Shown here piece by piece: positions 23,546 to 35,650 of a stretch of DNA of 64,000 nucleotides (position 1 is its first letter; each line of letters opens with the position of its first letter). A program made the translations under genes and the position numbers. A model generated the notes under the pieces. That model saw only the letters and a list, made by a program, of their open reading frames with translations, was not told where the DNA came from and did no database searches. This stretch comes from Tethya wilhelma (Eukaryota; Porifera; Demospongiae; Tethyida; Tethyidae): positions 544,123 through 608,122 of the forward strand of contig CAXIPT010000012.1 of the NCBI GenBank assembly GCA_964030475.1, in the 5' to 3' direction.

Positions 23546-24849
23546 TACATAGAAAGTAATAAAATAACTTTCTGACATAATATTAGTGGAGGGCAAGGGG
23601 GTCCCCCTCTGCCCCCCCTAAATGAAACCCTGTCGTTTCTTGGAAATGTAATGAGATATAACTAATAAAACGATGAATGGCTAGTAATTAAGAATCTACA
23701 CTTAATACTCTTACCTCACGGGTGTTTCACGCCGTATAGTTCTAGTTCCGCACGCGAAAAATTGAACTCCACGTAGCAACGCATCCTGCTGGTTCATAGC
23801 AACAGCTTGCTCAGCTTTACACGTGTGCCCTATGAATACCGTTAAAAACACGTGGAAGCAGTAAACATGGCTGAAAGCGCTTGTCTTTGCTGAAGCTTTT
23901 CGTCTTTGTTTGAGCTTCATAGCGCCTACTGGAGCCGAGATACAGTCCAAGGAGTAAACCAACCTTCTTTGGACTCCCTCTCTTTGGAAGAGAGTGATTC
24001 TAAAGCAACAGTTTTCCCAAAGAAACTGGATTATTTTCTCACTTCTACTTAGACTGAAATTTACAGTAAGCTATCCTTTGTGTTTACACTTATTTTTTAA
24101 AATGGCTTTTGAATGGGGTGAATTCATGCATAATTAGTTATTTATGATACACTGAATGAAAAATTGATGTAATACAGAACATCAGCTTGTCTTTGTCTTA
24201 CAAGCATGCATAGAGAGGACTAATGAGTGTTTATCAACTTTTATAGTTGTGAACTGTCTATTGCTAGATTATAGAAACTTACAACTTGAAAGGTGCACTG
24301 GCATGTAATAGGTAGTATAAAAAAATTCATAAAGTAAATTTATGCATCACATCATGTTAAGTACCCTCTTTGTTTTGTTCTTTTTCACTTTTTAACCATC
24401 TAGCATCATTGTTAAGTCTCCCACTCAACTGACAAAGATGTATAGCTCAACTGCTGCGCTGCCAATCAAGTCTGATGGGTGTATATACAGGTAGCAGATC
24501 GTCCGTCAGACAAGATCATGAGTAAAGCTCAAGTCTTCCCATCTGTGCTTCACACTCATACCAAAAGTTGTACAGAGGCTCTTTTTTCTCTCTTCATGAT
24601 GTTTCTATCCTCTGATGCCATCAAGAATAGCTTGCAGTACCATAGTACAAACACATTTTCTGTTAAAAATTCATGGTTTTTGAATACTTGTACTCTGTGC
24701 AAAAAAATAGTGGAAAGGTTTCCATGTCTTCATTCTGTTTGTCCGCACTCATGTTGTCCATAAATGTTGATTGTATGTTGTAGAAAACTGTTGGAACCAC
24801 TAGAAAAGGCAAGTTTTGAGGTGCTTTCAAATAAATATATTACAACCCG
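23546..24849. other. no recognisable gene
   Basis: A minus-strand open frame at 23711-23962 and a plus-strand frame at 24479-24763 match no family I know. A G/C-rich patch at about 23590-23620 resembles the one near 21510. Confidence 0.4.
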
Positions 24850-25461
24850 TGTGGTAGTACTATATGCTCAGTGTTTCAGTATATGTGCAGCTGCTGCGTG
24901 CAGGTGCTTATTGTATTGTATGGGAGCTGATTGCTATGTTTAGAACTGTTTTTGACTGTAAATGGCACTAGAATGGCCAAAGTATATATAGCAACCACTT
25001 GATGTGGTAATGAGTTTGCGTTGCTAAGTGCTATGAATATTAATTAGGCCTACGGTAATGTTCTAATTAAACCCGTGACCTTGTTGTATTACCAAGTTGT
25101 GATAATCCTTTGAACTCTTTTGTAACTCTTTAGAACTCTCTAGTAATATTTTTATTGTATTGATGTTTACCTTCTATCTTAAAGTACTTCCTGTTAATCA
25201 CACTTTTAAAATTTCAAGATAGGTATGATTTTATAACTTGCTTTTGTGATGTGGTATATCTCTTCTTCACTTTGTGCTATAGAATGCTTAGCTTTATGTC
25301 TAGCTAGTGAATAGTTAATGTGTAGACAGAATGTGTGTGACTTTAGAATGTTCTAGATGTTCTCCTTTTTGTATTTAAGCAACTACTCTGTTCTTGTATT
25401 TTGTCTTGGTATTTGGATACTAAAAGAAGTTGCTAAAGCCCTTACCACTCACGATATTACA
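24850..25461 (+). repeat. possible solo LTR
   Basis: Begins TGTGGTAGTAC and ends GATATTACA, with a TATA-like TGTATTTAAGC at about 25370 placed as in an LTR promoter. I see no matching target duplication or partner LTR, so this is weak. Confidence 0.25.
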
Positions 25462-25593
25462 CAAGTCATAGGGTTCTTTTGGTCTCTTAAAGTGGTACTT
25501 CAAAAAAGTTCTTAGTTAAAATTGTGGATCAAGTTCTAAATAAAGAGCACTAATTACATTCCTTTACCTGCATGGTATTAGTAAACATGCACA

Positions 25594-27273
25594 TATTCCC
25601 AGTACGGTAGTACTGGGTACACAGGAATGGCACGGATGGCCCATTAGCGCAATACAAATATTCATGCGAATAACTCTGCAAAACATGGGCAGAAATAGTT
25701 GGTAATATGCAAATGAGTTGTAGAAAAAACAAGTGGCAGCTGCTCACTTCAGTTTGTACTAGCTACCATACTAAATCAATATTCTATGTTTAGCTTCATT
25801 TTATCTAACCTTAGCAAATTTTGCGCTGAAGATCTTGAAAGTTCAACTGTTTGGGACCATAAAGATGTAAATAGTTTCTTAGCGCTGTGAAATTTAGCCT
25901 AACGCCAGGTGGTTGAATAAATCATGTCAATCTTGCAACCGTTCAGAGTAGTAATAATACTTTGACCTTTGCACCACCTTCATCTATTTATCCATAATTT
26001 CACTCTATGCAATTTTGCGCTGAAGTAGAGCAAGAGTAGGAGCATCGAAATACGGTAAGTCTGAACTCTGAACTCCAATACTGGCCTAACGGCGGGAGGT
26101 ACAAAATAGCGAAAATTTTCAATTTTCTAGCTAATTAACGTAATTTATTCATAAATGCATGTCATACTACATGGAAAATGGTGTAGATCATGTAGATATA
26201 GTAGCAAATGGAATATTGAATATTATAACTTTTAAGTAGTGAATTCATTAATTTCTAGCCATGAACTGAGCGCCTAGCACTAAAAGGCTTCTAAAGCTAC
26301 TATTTAGCTCTTTCTCTTTCTAATGAGCCCAAAAACATGGCCTAAAAACATCGCTAAAGTAACAAACACAAACATGCCAAACCTCCAATTTTCTCCATCT
26401 TCTTCTTCTTTTTCTTCTTCTTCTTCTTTTTCTATCTTGGCTCAACTTTTCTCAGAGACTATTCACTTTTAGAAGCTGATTCTTGAATGAACGAACTTGG
26501 TTTCTTCTGGTACAGTCGCTTTTGCCATCGGTTTTTAGCGACTCTCATTGAGTAGCTAGATACAAGGCGAAAAGTGCCTCCTCCGTATGACCGCCATTAA
26601 TTTCTACACTCATGCATAATTCATTAGCTTCTAGAAAATTCGAATTGACGACCCTTTCCACACACAAAAGTGTGTGTTATTTAGAATTAAATGCACTGAA
26701 GTCAAGTTGCCTGGAACTATTTTATGATACCTGGTTGCTCTTCTTAAGAGATGAATCAGGACTTTGGTTATCATAACATAGAAAGGCAAGTAAATCTTAG
26801 GATACAGCTCCTGCCTCCAAATGACTGAGATGTGTGTTTCACTTCAGTATCAAGCAGGTTACACTACTTGTGACTTCAAGTACCAGCTCAGCAGCCCGCC
26901 GCTGGCTCAGTGAGTCTGGCTTGCCAGACTACTAGCTCAGTACGTACCTAGCTACACACACCAACTCAAATATAATTTGTAGAATTATGGAAAAATGAGA
27001 ACAAACAAGTAAAAAAAACATTGGAAATGTAATGAGACACAGGAATGGCTAAATCGTAAAAAGAACGCAAAAAAGATGGAATGGCTGGTTAAAGTGTGCA
27101 GAATTCTTCCTGTATGGGCTGCATTTAACAATCTCCTTATTGAGTCTCTCATTTTGCCCACAGGAAGAATTTCTTACACACTTTAACCAGCCATTCCATC
27201 TTGTTTGCGTTCTTTTTACGATTTAGCCATTCCTGTGTCTCATTACATTTCCAATGTTTTTTTTTACTTGTTT
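25594..27273 (+). repeat. palindrome-ended repeat family B, copy 1
   Basis: Starts with the self-complementary CCCAGTACGGTAGTACTGGG, then ACAGGAATGGCACGG. The family body (GCACTAAAAGGCTTCTAAAG, AAAAACATGGCCTAAA, a TCTTC-rich run at 26395-26435) resumes at about 26258 after unrelated sequence. It ends in a long foldback at 27003-27273. Other copies: 36322-37312, 38571-40437 and partial 36169-36320 and 41597-41830. No protein; classification unknown. Confidence 0.65.
27003..27273. repeat. long foldback at the end of family B copy 1
   Basis: Arms of about 115 bp pair almost perfectly (27003-27118 with 27159-27273): ACAGGAATGGCTAAATCGT and GGAATGGCTGGTTAAAGTG are mirrored by CACTTTAACCAGCCATTCC and ACGATTTAGCCATTCCTGT. 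The loop is about 40 nt. Transcribed, it would form a long RNA hairpin. Confidence 0.85.
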
Positions 27274-27606
27274 ATTAATTAGAGTAGCATGCTAGCAAGG
27301 CTTATGTCACGTATGTTGTAGTCACCATTTTTGATCCTATCTCCTTGGTAAAGGCGAGGTCTGATCATGAGGTACCAAATTAAAAGTCTGGCAGTACGTG
27401 GATAGCACATTTCCCTAATCATTTGAACTGGATACATTTAAACTCCTTTATACTGGGCTTTATGAAATCACTCATAGTAGGTATGCAATGTTTACCATTA
27501 GTTTCAATCAGTTTTTTAATGGATTACTAAAGATTGGAAAAAGTGTAGTTGGGAACTCAGTTACATCTTCAGCATGTCACATGTTTAGTGTTATTTATAT
27601 AAACAT

Positions 27607-27975
27607 CTAAATATCAGCACTGAGGAGTAAATCAATTTTTCCTGGCATATTGAAGTCAGTCCTATAAGTTGGGGAGATATGGCTCCACAGCCTGTACTGG
27701 TTGGAAAGGCAAGTCATTTGTGACACCAGGGATGACAATTGCTGTGAATGTGTGACTTGAATTGGGAGAATACAATAAAAAGATTGAGATTGTAATGGTG
27801 AATTGTGAGTGGGACCCCCGAATTCCTGTGATCTTAATGCATTTCGAACATCTAGACATTCAAAAAAAAAAAAAAAAATTGTGGTGGATCCTAAATCAAG
27901 TAGAGCACGTGGATGAACCATCAGGTACATTGATTTTGACTTGATAAGTCATGAGCAGAGTGGTTGGGATAGTGG
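27607..27975 (-). pseudogene. BEL/Pao aspartic protease remnant
   Basis: LLMTYQVKINVPDGSS, then RALLDLGST (D-[ST]-G-type active site region), ITGIRGSHSQFT, IVIPGVTNDLPFQPV and MPGKIDLLLSADI, split over three frames. This segment order is the BEL/Pao retropepsin. A homopolymer A/T tract at about 27869-27880 causes one of the frame breaks. It ends at a stop near 27607, where the relic is truncated. Confidence 0.7.
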
Positions 27976-27982
27976 ATCAGGT

Positions 27983-28227
27983 TGTTGCAAAATGCACAGA
28001 ATATATCAGAGCCCACTGTGACCAATGTCTGAATTCAATAAGTCCAAAATTAATAGCAAGTAAAGCAGTACTAAAATCGCTTAGAAATTAACAGGTTTGT
28101 ATGACTAGAATAGGTGGGTGACAAAATTAATTACTGACAAACACTCAACACTAAGTACAGTTCATATAACATTACAACTTAAGTTCTAACATTGATTATA
28201 TGTATGCTTACTACAATATTTACAACA
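27983..28227 (-). repeat. 3' LTR of the copia element
   Basis: Ends TGTTG...CAACA in the plus reading 27983-28227. About 40 bp shorter than its partner because of small deletions. Confidence 0.8.
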
Positions 28228-28317
28228 CTCCCACTTATTTCAATGTGCTTTGTCCTGGTGAGAGACACAGGATTCTTGGCAATCTGTCTGCAGTTGCCTC
28301 CTAGATATGACTTATGC

Positions 28318-31300
28318 CTATGTCTGCAAGCAGTCTCTTGATCCAAAGTGCTTCTTGAGTGGCAAAACTGAGTGACACTGTTTTTTGCTGAACCAACTGA
28401 TTGCTCCTCCAGCTAATAAGAACACATTACCACTGGTAGAGTGTCTGTTACTTTGATCTCCAGCCCAATCAACATTTGAATATCCGATCAGTGTTTCATT
28501 ACTCGATTTCACATACCGGATCGAGAACAACGTCAATTGTTCCTTTCAAGTAGCGAAAAATCTGCTTTACTAGCTGTTGTGAAATGTACTGTAGTGAGTG
28601 TGGAGCTGAACTTTGACACAACTCCAACTGCTTGTGCAATATCTGGCCTAGTACAACCATGGTCTCTGGTATGATACTGGATTAACAGGACCACTTACTC
28701 CAACATCTTTGGTGAGTTTTACCTTCACATCTGCTGGTGTACAAGTTGGTTTAGCTTCTGAGAGGCCCAACATAGCTGTGATATCTGGTGCAGCCATAAA
28801 CAGTTGTTCTCCATATCGTGAATGATAGTGGAGTTTCCTAGATCTTTGGTCTTAAATTGTACTACCGAAACTGCTCTGACTTCATCCTTTCTATCTTGTG
28901 TCATGGTGGTAATGATCAAATCATCCACATAGACTGTAATCTGCTTTTTTTCTTGTAAAAATTCATGGGTCTGCACTGCTCTAAACAAAACTAATTGACT
29001 CAAGGTGTTGTTTGAATGCAGTGTTCCAACATCTGGGGGATTGCTTGAGACCTATTGAGCTTTCTTCAATTAGCGTACAAGGTGACTATTTTCTGATTTG
29101 ACATAGCCTTCAGGTTTTTCCGTATATATTTCATTATAAGTGCCCCATTCAAAAAAGCTGTTTCTACATCCATTTGATGGATTAACATTTCATGTTGAAC
29201 AGCAAAAGCAAGAAGAGCTTGTATGGATGATAATTGAACTACCGATGCAAAGGTTGGCTCATAGTCAATGCTAAATTTTATACACCCAATTGGTTTCATA
29301 CCATCTGGAAGTTCAACAAGTTCCCATGTCTCATTTTCCATCAGTGATTGGTACTCAGAATCTGTAGCAGTCTTCCACTCAGATGCTATGTTACTTTTAA
29401 GTGCTTGATCTAATGTGATTGGCTTATCTATCTGATCACTTGCAATTATAGCTGGACTTGTGTACTCATCTATACCGAATTGGACTGGTACATCTTATTT
29501 ACGTTGCGGATATTTTTGGTCTCACGGCGCTGTTCTTCATCTTCATCTTCATGTGGGACTTGGATATGTGAGCTGGTAGCCTCTTCTGTAGGTTGTTTAT
29601 CTACCACTACTAACTTGTCACGACTGAGTTCCGGATCACGTTTATCACCAAAATTAGATTCATTGAAGACAACTCCCTTCGTATTACAATACTGTGAGTC
29701 CTCTCATTCAGCAGCCTGTAACCTTTGGGATTGATACTGTACCCAATAAAATGTAGTTTTGTCTGCTTTCTTGTCGAGTTTCTGTTGAACATGTGCATAG
29801 ACAATGCAATCAAATACTTTAAAATGCTTCAGATTTGACTTCTTTTTTATCACCTCTCGTAAGGTGTAGAGCAGGCTGTGGCAGTTGTACGGTTTCTCAG
29901 ATAAGCAGCAGTTGCTACTGCCTTGGCCCAAAAACTGTCTGGTAATCCGGCATGTGCCAGCATGATCCTTCAACACATCCTCAACAGAGTACGATATAAC
30001 CTTTCAGCAACTCCATTTTGTTGTGGTGAGTGAAGGACTGTTAATTCATGCTGTATCCCTTTCTGTTTCAGGTAATCTTCAAACTCATGTGTACTCATAA
30101 ACTTGTCTGTACATAACATACCAATTCTTTTCCAACAATCATTGGTAGTTACTGCCTCAAATTCTTTAAATTTGTCAAACACTTCTGACTTGTGTTGCAT
30201 GAAGTAAACTGCAACATTGAGAGTAGTCATCAATAAATGTCACGAAGTATCTTTGACCTCCAATCAATTCAGTAGGCATTGGTTCACGGACATCACTGTG
30301 TACATGTTGCAACCTTCTACACTGGCCTAAAGGGCTTTCGGTTGAGCTTTCCTTCAACACATCCTTCACAGAATGACACCTCTGATCTGTTGAGAATACT
30401 TATCCCAGTTCCCAACTCCTTGGTTACAATTTCTGTAAGTCGTTCACTCAAATTGCCCAATCTCTAGTGTCACAAGTCTGCATTGTTTTCGGAAGTAGAG
30501 GCAACTGAGGCACATTCTTGCACAACAGACTCACAATCCAGTTGGTACGGCTTGTCAACTAGGAATCCCATACCACACAAACTGCCATCTCTGTTTCGGA
30601 TCCAACATTTAGTAGCACCAAACTTCACCATGTTCCATTTTGATGATGCTGAAAACAAGTTGCGCGGAAGCTTTGAGACATAAAGGACATGGTGCATGAC
30701 ACACCTTTTTGAATCGCTCACTTTAAACAACATCTTCAACTGTACTTCTCCCACACCATCTGCTTCTACAGTTCTTCCATCTCCAAAACACACAATCTCA
30801 GAATTCCTTTCTTGATGCCATATGACTGAGTAAATTAACCAGTCAGCTTAGCTGTTCCGTTTTTCTTAGATGCAGAGGCTGCAAATGCTCCAGCATTGCT
30901 GTCTGAGTCGGAATCAGAATGCTTCACCTTTGTAGGTTTGGCTTTATATTTCCATTTTGCCTTGGCTCCTCATTTTTGACATGCAGTAGCATGCACCTTT
31001 GTTGTGAGGTGGCTAAGTGCAGCTGTGGTGGTGACTGCTTCTGTCCATGCAGGTAGAGTAGCTTCGCAGTAGACTTCCTAACAGTGTTACGACTTGATCT
31101 TCCTCAGATACTTGCGAGCCAATTACGGCAAGTTTGTCTGTGAGTTCTTTCATAGCGTTTAAGTGAGACTCAATGGATGTGCCGCCATCTTTCATTGTGA
31201 TTCATAAGAATTGCTTCTTAAGCAGTAGTTTGTTTGCCAAAGTATCCCATTCAAAATGGCCTTCAGAGCATCCCATGCATCCTTTGGCTTGTCAGCTGAA

Positions 31301-31538
31301 GTAATCAGATACAGTTGCGAGGTGCTTACTGCCATCATTACAAGAGCTGAAAATAGTCTCTGCAACTTCTGGCCCCGTGCCTGAGCACTCGCATCCTCAC
31401 AAGAACTTTTGTTCCCACTATAAACCCCCAAAGTCCTTTGGCCAGCAACATATGTCGCATTTGAAATTTTTATGTTGCCCAATTCCTACTGTCCAGTTTA
31501 TCGATCGTCTATTTCTCATCTACCGTTGTTCCTGCCAT
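28318..31538 (-). pseudogene. copia Gag-Pol polyprotein, multiply frameshifted
   Basis: ATG at 31538 gives MAGTTVDEK, a stop, then DKLDSRNWAT and the copia Gag block (TSQLYLITSADKPKDAWDAL, SIESHLNAMKELTDKLAVIG, EEDQVVTLLGSL). The protease to GAG-pre-integrase part has VCFGDGRTVEADGVG-like and SDSKRCVMHHVLYVSKL. Integrase: VHSDVREPMPTELIGG, RYFVTFIDDYS, ELTVLHSPQQNGVAERL; the D-N-G-G-E-Y box is degraded (LCTDKFMST). RT: MENETWELVELPDGMKPIGC followed by a deletion, MLIHQMDVETAFLNGAL, and the YVDDLII box. RNase H: LIGYSNVDWAGDQSNRHSTSG. All enzymes of the copy cycle are recognisable but none is intact. Confidence 0.85.
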
Positions 31539-31661
31539 TATCACCGGCAAACGATGAGTCTTGAAATCAATCATATAATGTTTGATGACAGTAGGACTAA
31601 CGGCTAGATTCTATCAAGTTAATCACTTTCTTCAGACTCAGCACTGGACCCATGCATAACC

Positions 31662-31946
31662 TTTGGCGAAATACGCAGAATATATCGTAGCCCACAGTGA
31701 CCAATGTCCCAATTCAATAACTCAAGTCCAAACAGCAAGTAACACACAGAACAAAAAATGGCTTAGCTTATATAGAAATCAAAGTAGATAAACAGGTTTG
31801 AACTGCACAAACCAGTAATGGAATCTTGTACGACTAGAATACAGTTAATGTTTGGGTGACAAATTACTAACAAATGCACAACACAAGGTACAGATCACAT
31901 AACATTACAACTTAAAAGTTCTATGCTTATTACAATATTTACAACA
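31662..31946 (-). repeat. 5' LTR of the copia element
   Basis: Minus-strand TGTTGTAAATATTGTAATAAG start at 31946. It is homologous to 27983-28227 through blocks such as AGCCCAC-GTGACCAATGTC and CATAACATTACAACTTAA, with substitutions and indels, so the insertion is not recent. Confidence 0.8.
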
Positions 31947-32826
31947 CCGGTAGAGGTGTGGGAATTGTGATGATTGGCTTCTACACGAGCTGGCATGATG
32001 GAAGGTGGGTTTAGTACAATTGCAGGGATACTTCAGGATTCCTTTCAATCATTGTGAATGAGGGTATAATGTGACTTGACATTACTTGCATTTGTTTGAG
32101 CTTGGGCATAGTTTGGCCAAATGACCTGGTTTGAGACAGAGACCAGAGATCCTTGGATCTGAGAGTGAACAGTATTTTGTCATGAAATATTGCTCGGAAT
32201 TCAGGACAGGTGAACAGTGGGTATCTTTCTGTTTTGCCATTTGCATTTGCTGTAAATGCCATAGTATGAGAGGAATTAGTGTGCTTTCTCAAGGATGCAT
32301 GTTTATCCTTGTTGCTGTATCGTCGTTGTGGCAGTGTCACTGTTTGAGAGAGTTGTACATATATACCCTCTTTTTATTACCTTTTATCAGAGGAGAAATT
32401 TTAACCATCCTTTTGAAATGTTCTGATGAATAAGCTTTGGATGATTGTAGCAGTCCTTCAGGCATTGACAGCTTCATCGTAGTATTCTTCAAATCAATAT
32501 AATCTTTCGATCCTATTCTTTGTTGTTCCATCTTTGAGAGTGTCTCAAGTAGGCGAGCTTCTCAGGTGTAGGCGATCGTGAATAGAAACAGAGAATTGTT
32601 CCCAAAAAGTTGTCCAATTAAGAATTTCTCAATTAAACAGAGCTTCGAAAGCTTGACACATGAGTGTCAGTTGTGGATATCTCTCTTTTATCTGCAACTA
32701 TAGACGGGGATAGAGAATAGCCATGATTTTTATATAAACATCACTGAATTTTGTGTTCGTGACAGACATAAACAACTCTTTGCTTCCTTCAGCACCCGTT
32801 GAGAGTATGTTCTGTTGGATGACTCC

Positions 32827-34102
32827 TAGCCTCGTACCCAGGCTCCGGGAGGGGGAAAAAAAAGGAGCCTGGTACACACCGTTTGCGCATGCGCTTAATT
32901 ACCCCAACTTTCTGGGGACTTGGATATTTTTGTGCACGTTTGCTATACGTTGACGTCATAAGTCATGAATATCGTAAAATCATACGGTAAAATGTACTGT
33001 CAAGACTGACCTTGCCTTGGATGCTCGTCGATCATAGTCTCGCTAGCCAGACTCTCCGCAAAAAATGGGAGAGTCTGGTGAACAGCGCATACTAAACTCG
33101 TTCTCGTTACCAGAATCTGGTAATGACCACAATCATGTTTTGCGGGTTGTAGATGACGTAATATTAACCGCAATGCAACTGCAGCTCAGCGCTCATCACA
33201 GAATTTGTGACAGAAACTTCTCTATGGTTGGATTTTGCTAGAACAAGAGGAGGCTAAAGAGTACCTTTCTTCGTGGCGAAGGTGCTCTCTATCCTTTCCT
33301 ACCAGCTAAGTACGGAAAGAGTCAATTTTACCACGCACTTACTATTTGATTTGATGACTGAGCCGTGGAACGAATAGTACTGTCACAGGGTACTTACATC
33401 TCGCTTGTTAGTCAAACACAAGACTGGGCCATGTCTCATCGTTGTGTAAGAATACTTGCGCGGGCTAAACTCTCAGAAAAAAAGAGAGAGAAACTTCTCT
33501 GATTGCTTTGCAGATTCCAAGTGCTATCAGATTACGTAATCTACAACCCGCACCCACTTATGGAACATGATTGTGGTCATTACCAGATTCTGGTAACGAG
33601 AACGAGTTTAGTATGCGCTGTTCACCAGACTCTCCCATTTTTTGCGGAGAGCGAGACTACGTCGATCATACAAGACTTTGTCAACTTGATATAGTGTATG
33701 AAGATTGTCAGGCTACCTCCTTAGTCTATTTCACAAAAATCTGCAGCAAATAGCAACTTTAGACTCAGTTGTCCAGAAAATACTAGGCCGCCTAACCTAC
33801 CATGTCTCACTGGCTTCGCTGACACGAGGAAAGTCAGGGTGGTAAGAATACTAGCTGTACATAGTATGCTAGTTCTACCTGTTAGACTACTTTTTCAACC
33901 CATTAATTAACTGTGTTGTTTACAACGACTTACTTTGCCCATATGCCATGGGCGCTAGGCTGCGTCATCAAGTGGTACGCCCACAATTGTGGGTCGTCAT
34001 TTCCCTGGAACACGTGGATTTTCAAATTTTAATTAGCGCATGCGCAAGCGGTGTGTCCCAGGCTCCTTTTTTTCCCCCTCCCAGAGCCTGGGTACGAGGC
34101 TA
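32827..34102. mobile_element. 9-bp-TSD TIR element (MULE-like MITE), outer
   Basis: TIR TAGCCTCGTACCCAGGCTC at 32827 onward is mirrored at the other end as GAGCCTGGGTACGAGGCTA to 34102, and the match extends about 70 bp inward with small differences. Exact 9-bp target duplication GATGACTCC at 32818-32826 and 34103-34111. Nine-bp duplications are typical of Mutator-like elements (family knowledge). No ORF. It contains 33035-33659. Confidence 0.8.
33035..33659. mobile_element. 9-bp-TSD TIR element, inner
   Basis: TIR TAGTCTCGCT...AGCGAGACTA with inverted arms extending more than 100 bp (ACTCTCC, GAGAGTCTGGTGAACAGCGC, CTCGTTCTCGTTACCAGA). Exact 9-bp duplication CGTCGATCA at 33026-33034 and 33660-33668. 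No protein. Inserted in the outer element after that one entered BEL/Pao. Confidence 0.85.
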
Positions 34103-34643
34103 GATGACTCCAAGTTCCCCCTTCAGCATTTCTTAACAATGATAATAAAGGTGAATTTCTTCTGCCTTTCCAGAAATAGAAGAGAAGGCAGTTTCCATTG
34201 TGGAGAATCACTTGTCCAAATCAACACTGCTTTGGGAGACAATCTTACAGTCGATCTCATAGTCAGATGCAAGTGTGCATTTTTGATCAGTTGATCAATG
34301 CATTGAGCTCTTCGTTATGAGGATCTAATGTCTCTTGTTCCTTGCTTAGCAAGTCAGCATCAGCTGCATTGATGTTGTCAATGATCAATAAGTGTGTTCT
34401 TTCAAATTTGATGCCATTTGTTTGGCTAAGTCAAGGATTGTAGGCTCATGAACCTTTGATTGGAGTGATTTTAATCGTGTTACAAGCTTCATGATAGAGA
34501 CCTTTGAGATGCCTCTTAGCTTTCTGAGTTCAGCCATAATTTTTGTCAACTGGTGACGGAGGTTTAATTCAAAATCCAACAAGTTATAATTCATGTTCAA
34601 GAAAGATCGATACCCTTATATCTGGCTCAAAGGACCAATAAAA

Positions 34644-34829
34644 TGTTGGGATTCTTTTTTGAAAACAAAGCTAAACTCACTAGACTGACCTAACTATTGT
34701 ACCAGCAGTGAATTTAATTTGATTGACTGTGACTGAGTAACAAATACAAAATTAAGAGAAGACACTGAATGAAAAATAATTACGACAAGACATTATAGAG
34801 AGACGGAGCCTCTAGTATAGCCAACAACA
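34644..34829 (-). repeat. 5' LTR and primer site of the BEL/Pao relic
   Basis: Bounded by TGTTG...CAACA (right end at 34826 or 34829). Next to it, minus-strand TTGGTCCTTTGAGCC (34624-34638) lies where the primer-binding site of BEL elements sits, followed by Gag. The partner LTR is absent. Confidence 0.6.
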
Positions 34830-35265
34830 TTCTATAGAGGTCATTTTATGTATATAAACTAATAGCATTCTTAAACTAAAAAATTTTGGTCATAAAATTA
34901 ATATAGGCCATAGCACTATAACCTAATCACATATAGAGATATGGCAACTGATATAATAAAGCACCAATGAAAAACCAGTTAGAAATGGTTAACTGTTTCT
35001 GGCTAAGGTCTGCAACTTTACCAAGCATTATGACCATGCAGTTTGTCTATCTTATACAAGAGTTTGGATGGCTAGAAGCATATACATCACTTAAAGTGAG
35101 CACTTCTTTGACTTTTTGATATACCTATGCTGCTAGTGCAATGGCCCTCCGGGTCCCCCCTGGTGGAGAATCCTTGGTTTTTTAAACATGGATTGTGTCT
35201 ACTGCATTGTAGACCATACAGCCTTGTTGGTGATTTCTACATTGTAATCGAAACTTTTGGCAAGA
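34830..35265. other. no recognisable feature
   Basis: AT-rich non-coding sequence between the BEL/Pao LTR and the MITE at 35266. Confidence 0.4.
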
Positions 35266-35650
35266 CAGTGGCGGATCTAGGATTTTTGAAAGGGGGTTTC
35301 TAACAATAGTGCGCGCAAAGCGCGCGAAAAATTTTTGAGTAGCCACGCCCACTTTTGCTAAAACACGCCCATTTTACGCGTACAGCCCCACCCATTTTCC
35401 ACCTGCATGAACTTTGCACTTTACCACGAGCGTCGATCGCGCTAGTGAGCTGACTAGCTAGCTGTTTTGTGCAAGTATCCAAGCTTTCTACTTGTATTTC
35501 TTGTTCTAAATTATCTCTCAAGACTCTCCAAGTAAGTATTTTCTACTTGTAAGTTAGCTTTCTATTGTTTCTTGTAAAAAAATTATAAGCTGGCCTGGCC
35601 AAAAGGGGGTTTCCACGGAAACTACGGAAACCCCTCTGGATCCGCCACTG
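35266..35650. mobile_element. hAT-like MITE
   Basis: Ends CAGTGGCGGATCTAG...CTGGATCCGCCACTG with GGGGGTTTC mirrored by GAAACCCC inside. CAAGA stands directly outside both ends, a possible part of a target duplication. CAGTGGCGGATC ends are widespread in animal MITEs. Contains a GCGCGCAAAGCGCGC palindrome. Confidence 0.65.

Larger units (their letters stand above)
27983..31946 (-). mobile_element. Ty1/copia LTR retrotransposon, complete in outline, decayed
   Basis: Two LTRs with TGTTG...CAACA ends, internal Gag-protease-integrase-RT-RNase H order, a primer-binding site (minus GGTTATGCATGGGTCCAG, initiator-Met half-tRNA type as in copia) beside the 5' LTR at about 31643-31660 and a purine tract AAGTGGGAG beside the 3' LTR at 28228-28236. 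Flanking 5-bp sequences CAGGT (27978-27982) and CCGGT (31947-31951) fit a target duplication with one change. It inserted in BEL/Pao between the Gag zinc region and protease. Confidence 0.85.
32011..34610 (-). pseudogene. BEL/Pao Gag remnant, split by nested elements
   Basis: From the right: NYNLLDFELNLRHQLTKIM, LLSKEQETLDPHNEELNALI (34590-34290), then the insertion 32827-34102. After it LNWTTFWEQFSVSIHDR, EEYYDEAV and LLQSSKAYSSEHFKRMV (32700-32337), then a zinc-knuckle region of BEL type (YPLFTCPEFRAIFHDK) with most Cys lost, and IERNPEVS before the copia junction. Gag would package element RNA. Frameshifts and stops throughout. Confidence 0.65.
27600..34829 (-). mobile_element. BEL/Pao retrotransposon relic hosting three later insertions
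   Basis: Minus-strand element with one LTR (34644-34829), primer site, Gag and the start of protease; RT, RNase H, integrase and the other LTR are missing left of 27600. It is broken by a copia element (27983-31946) and by a 9-bp-TSD element (32827-34102) that contains another (33035-33659). Removing these rejoins Gag reading frames, which fixes the insertion order. Confidence 0.75.
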
